This document shows, in pieces, positions 62,366 through 64,000 of a stretch of 64,000 bases of DNA. The notes below the pieces were generated by a model. It saw nothing but the letters and a program-made list of their open reading frames with translations, did not search any database and was not told the origin of the DNA. A program made the position numbers and the translations under genes. This DNA comes from CAZWKQ01 sp964634005 (lineage in GTDB: Bacteria; Bacteroidota; Bacteroidia; Bacteroidales; JACABE01): positions 37,310-101,309 of the forward strand of contig CAZWKQ010000010.1 in NCBI GenBank assembly GCA_964634005.1. Direction: 5' to 3'. Numbering within the stretch: the first letter of the stretch is position 1; the number at the start of each line of letters is the position of its first letter.

Positions 62366-63873
62366 ATCAACGAAGCACTGCTCTCTCCCACCACCACTTT
62401 ATACAGACCCGATTTAAAGCCTGTGGTGTTTATTATTGCTTGGTTACTGCCTTTGGGTATTTTTTCTTCATATACCTTTTGCCCGAGCATATTGTAGATT
62501 TGTAGCATTAGGGCTTTTTCGGCTGTTGGGTATGTTATGGTAGTTTGGGTAGTGGAAGGATTGGGGAAGATTTGGAGTTCTCCTTTTTTTTTGCTTTTTT
62601 CATTTACACCTAAATCACAACCGGGTATTAAACAGCCAAACTCATTGGTTCTGAATATCCAGATATTATTAGGTAATATAGTATTATAAAAAATCTCACC
62701 ACATGCCACTATGCCACTTTCCGGCGTTAATTCTAAATTAAAAATAGTATTCCATGCAACCTGACTGCTGCCTATAACCGGATAAAGATATTCTTTACAC
62801 CATATGCTGTCGCCATTTGAGTTAACTTTGAATAAATACGAATCCATATAGTCATATACATGAGTTGTATCAGCATCGTGGTTTTTTGCTCCACTAAATA
62901 TAAAATCACCATTGCTTAACTGAACTATTTTAGTAACAGACATACCTTTTATAACCCCAAAATATTCTTTCATCCATATTATATAACCATCGGTATCTAT
63001 TTTTGTAAGTCGTATTTTACCACTCCAATAGTCATTATAATCGGCTGTATAATAGGCGCGAGAAGATGCTACTATATAGTTACCATCATTGCATACAGCT
63101 GTTACCAATCCAGCATCTTTTTCAGGCCCTCCGAAATTTTTCATCCATGCCAAATTACCCAAACTATCAGTTTTTATTACTATACCATCTCCTGTGCCCT
63201 GATAGGCATTGTCGTATGTATAACAACCCAATAAAAAACCTTTATCGGGTGTTTCTGTTATATTCCAACCTGCATCCCATCTATTCCCTTTGGCTCCTAA
63301 AATTATATCATAATATTTTTCAAACAACTTATTTCCCATGCTATCGGTTTTGTATAATAATACCTTTGTAAGTCCTCCTGATTCTTGAAAATATCTTTTA
63401 CCGCAAATAACAAAATTTTGATTTGAAGTTTCAATGCAATTATAGACACATGAAAAAATTGTATCCTTATATAATTGTTTAGTCCAAATAGTATCAAAAT
63501 TAGGATTAAGTCTAATTAAAAAATCAGTAAAATGGCTATTCTCAATACCTCCAGCCAAAATATAGCCTCCAGATTTGCATTTTGCAAAACCACCTCCACT
63601 AAACCCACCAGCAAAACAATTAGAACTATCCTTTTTAAATTCTTTAAAAAATATTAAGTTACCATTTGCATCATATTTAGATACAATAATATTGGTTTTA
63701 TTGTAAATAGAATCTCCAGTAACCCCACAACTTACATAACCACTATCAACAGGAAAAACATTGAATGCAGTTGCCCATGTATTATTGGGGTTATAAATTT
63801 TATTAAATAAATTTTGTGAATATAAACTTATTGAGATACAAAATGATAATATTAAAATTGATATTTTTTTCAT
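62350..63873 (-). CDS. Secreted repeat protein with T9SS type A sorting domain
   Basis: A 507-residue exported protein (signal MKKISILILSFCISISLYS, then QNLFN). Residues of about 25-415 are degenerate repeats of a beta-propeller kind seen in Bacteroidota 'delta-60/T9SS' proteins: GGYILAGGI, TPDKGFLLGCYT, NGDFIFSGAKNHD, LTPESGIVACGE. The C-terminal sorting domain has IFPNPSTTQTTITYP, MLQIYNMLGQKVYEE and FKSGLYKVVVG. Its very end (SLMVNGY) lacks the usual Lys-rich tail because the codons lie in a short tandem repeat. The role is unknown. Confidence 0.8.
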   Translation of the reverse strand: MKKISILILSFCISISLYSQNLFNKIYNPNNTWATAFNVFPVDSGYVSCGVTGDSIYNKTNIIVSKYDANGNLIFFKEFKKDSSNCFAGGFSGGGFAKCKSGGYILAGGIENSHFTDFLIRLNPNFDTIWTKQLYKDTIFSCVYNCIETSNQNFVICGKRYFQESGGLTKVLLYKTDSMGNKLFEKYYDIILGAKGNRWDAGWNITETPDKGFLLGCYTYDNAYQGTGDGIVIKTDSLGNLAWMKNFGGPEKDAGLVTAVCNDGNYIVASSRAYYTADYNDYWSGKIRLTKIDTDGYIIWMKEYFGVIKGMSVTKIVQLSNGDFIFSGAKNHDADTTHVYDYMDSYLFKVNSNGDSIWCKEYLYPVIGSSQVAWNTIFNLELTPESGIVACGEIFYNTILPNNIWIFRTNEFGCLIPGCDLGVNEKSKKKGELQIFPNPSTTQTTITYPTAEKALMLQIYNMLGQKVYEEKIPKGSNQAIINTTGFKSGLYKVVVGESSASLMVNGY

Positions 63874-63916
63874 TTTTTAAATATTTAAAATTGTTTTATT
63901 GATCTAATTAATTTTT

Positions 63917-63955
63917 GGGCTGTTGTAAGGTTATAAAAAAATTAAACAACAGCCC
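63917..63955. repeat. Inverted repeat upstream of the last gene
   Basis: GGGCTGTTG (63917-63925) and CAACAGCCC (63947-63955) form a 9-bp stem with a 21-base AT-rich loop, 44 bases before the gene starting at 63873. No T-run follows on either strand, so it may be a terminator of a gene beyond the window or a regulatory site. The rest of 63874-64000 shows nothing recognisable. Confidence 0.45.
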
Positions 63956-64000
63956 TTATACACTTAAGTTAGTCTTACACAATTTTTCAAAGAAAACGCT

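Noticed and set aside
1..64000. tRNA, rRNA or CRISPR arrays
   Set aside because: I scanned the intergenic spaces and saw no cloverleaf, no rRNA-like sequence and no regularly spaced repeats.

Overview
The window is chromosomal DNA from an AT-rich, probably anaerobic member of the Bacteroidota (Bacteroidales-like). The evidence is the TAnnTTTG-type -7 promoter boxes, type IX secretion (T9SS) C-terminal sorting domains on secreted proteins, a Bacteroidota-style tryptophanase, PorT-like and OmpH-like envelope proteins, the absence of clear Shine-Dalgarno sites, and three 2-oxoacid:ferredoxin oxidoreductases (NifJ, IorAB and a KorDABC/Vor-type enzyme). I see no tRNA, rRNA or CRISPR. Almost all of the sequence is coding and no gene-free stretch exceeds about 370 bases.

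Layout. 1-6678 (+): end of a metallo-beta-lactamase-fold hydrolase, NodB deacetylase, gamma-carbonic anhydrase-like protein, PorT-like barrel, ubiX, an unknown conserved gene, pssA, purS and dsbD. 6682-10638 (-): compact run tnaA, fRMsr, mntP, secreted endonuclease I, queD. 10888-12162 (+): secreted M64 peptidase. 12291-15410 (-): small lipoprotein plus a 909-residue LruC-domain surface protein. 15627-21758 (-): recQ, ompH-like, cutC, GH2 beta-mannosidase. 21948-26952 (+): kdsD, YfcC-type transporter, iorAB. 27044-29812 (-): polA. 29993-33206 (+): PepSY-like protein, nadB, elbB, small exported protein. 33339-38990 (+): rimP-nusA-infB behind a textbook promoter and an attenuator-like leader, then a MORN-type lipoprotein. 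38995-45191 (-): degenerate arginase-fold protein, nifJ, gcvT. 45307-50310 (+): WbpM/CapD-type sugar nucleotide dehydratase, a DUF1858 protein, korDABC. 50583-53202 (-): purH-mreB. 53377-55668 (+): MacB-type permease and a DUF4837 lipoprotein. 55730-57942: an IS1634-family insertion sequence. 57813-63873 (-): a group of T9SS-secreted surface proteins and fragments.

Most genes are housekeeping or central anaerobic metabolism: pyruvate, indolepyruvate and 2-oxoacid oxidation feeding ferredoxin, plus NAD, purine, phospholipid and LPS-sugar synthesis. The most notable feature is the insertion sequence at 55891-57781. It has 12-bp perfect terminal inverted repeats and is flanked by 161-bp direct repeats (160/161 identical). 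The repeats duplicate the last 42 codons of the neighbouring T9SS gene, so that gene survived and a remnant lies on the far side. Very long target duplications are a reported peculiarity of IS1634. Other points worth attention are a possible terminator/antiterminator switch before rimP, a run of large hairpins between korC and mreB that includes a 42-nt dispersed repeat, an arginase-fold protein that has lost half of its metal ligands, a short upstream ORF in the tnaA leader, and base-composition mosaicism at the sorting domains of the surface proteins. I found no clear undescribed multi-gene defence or biosynthetic system.
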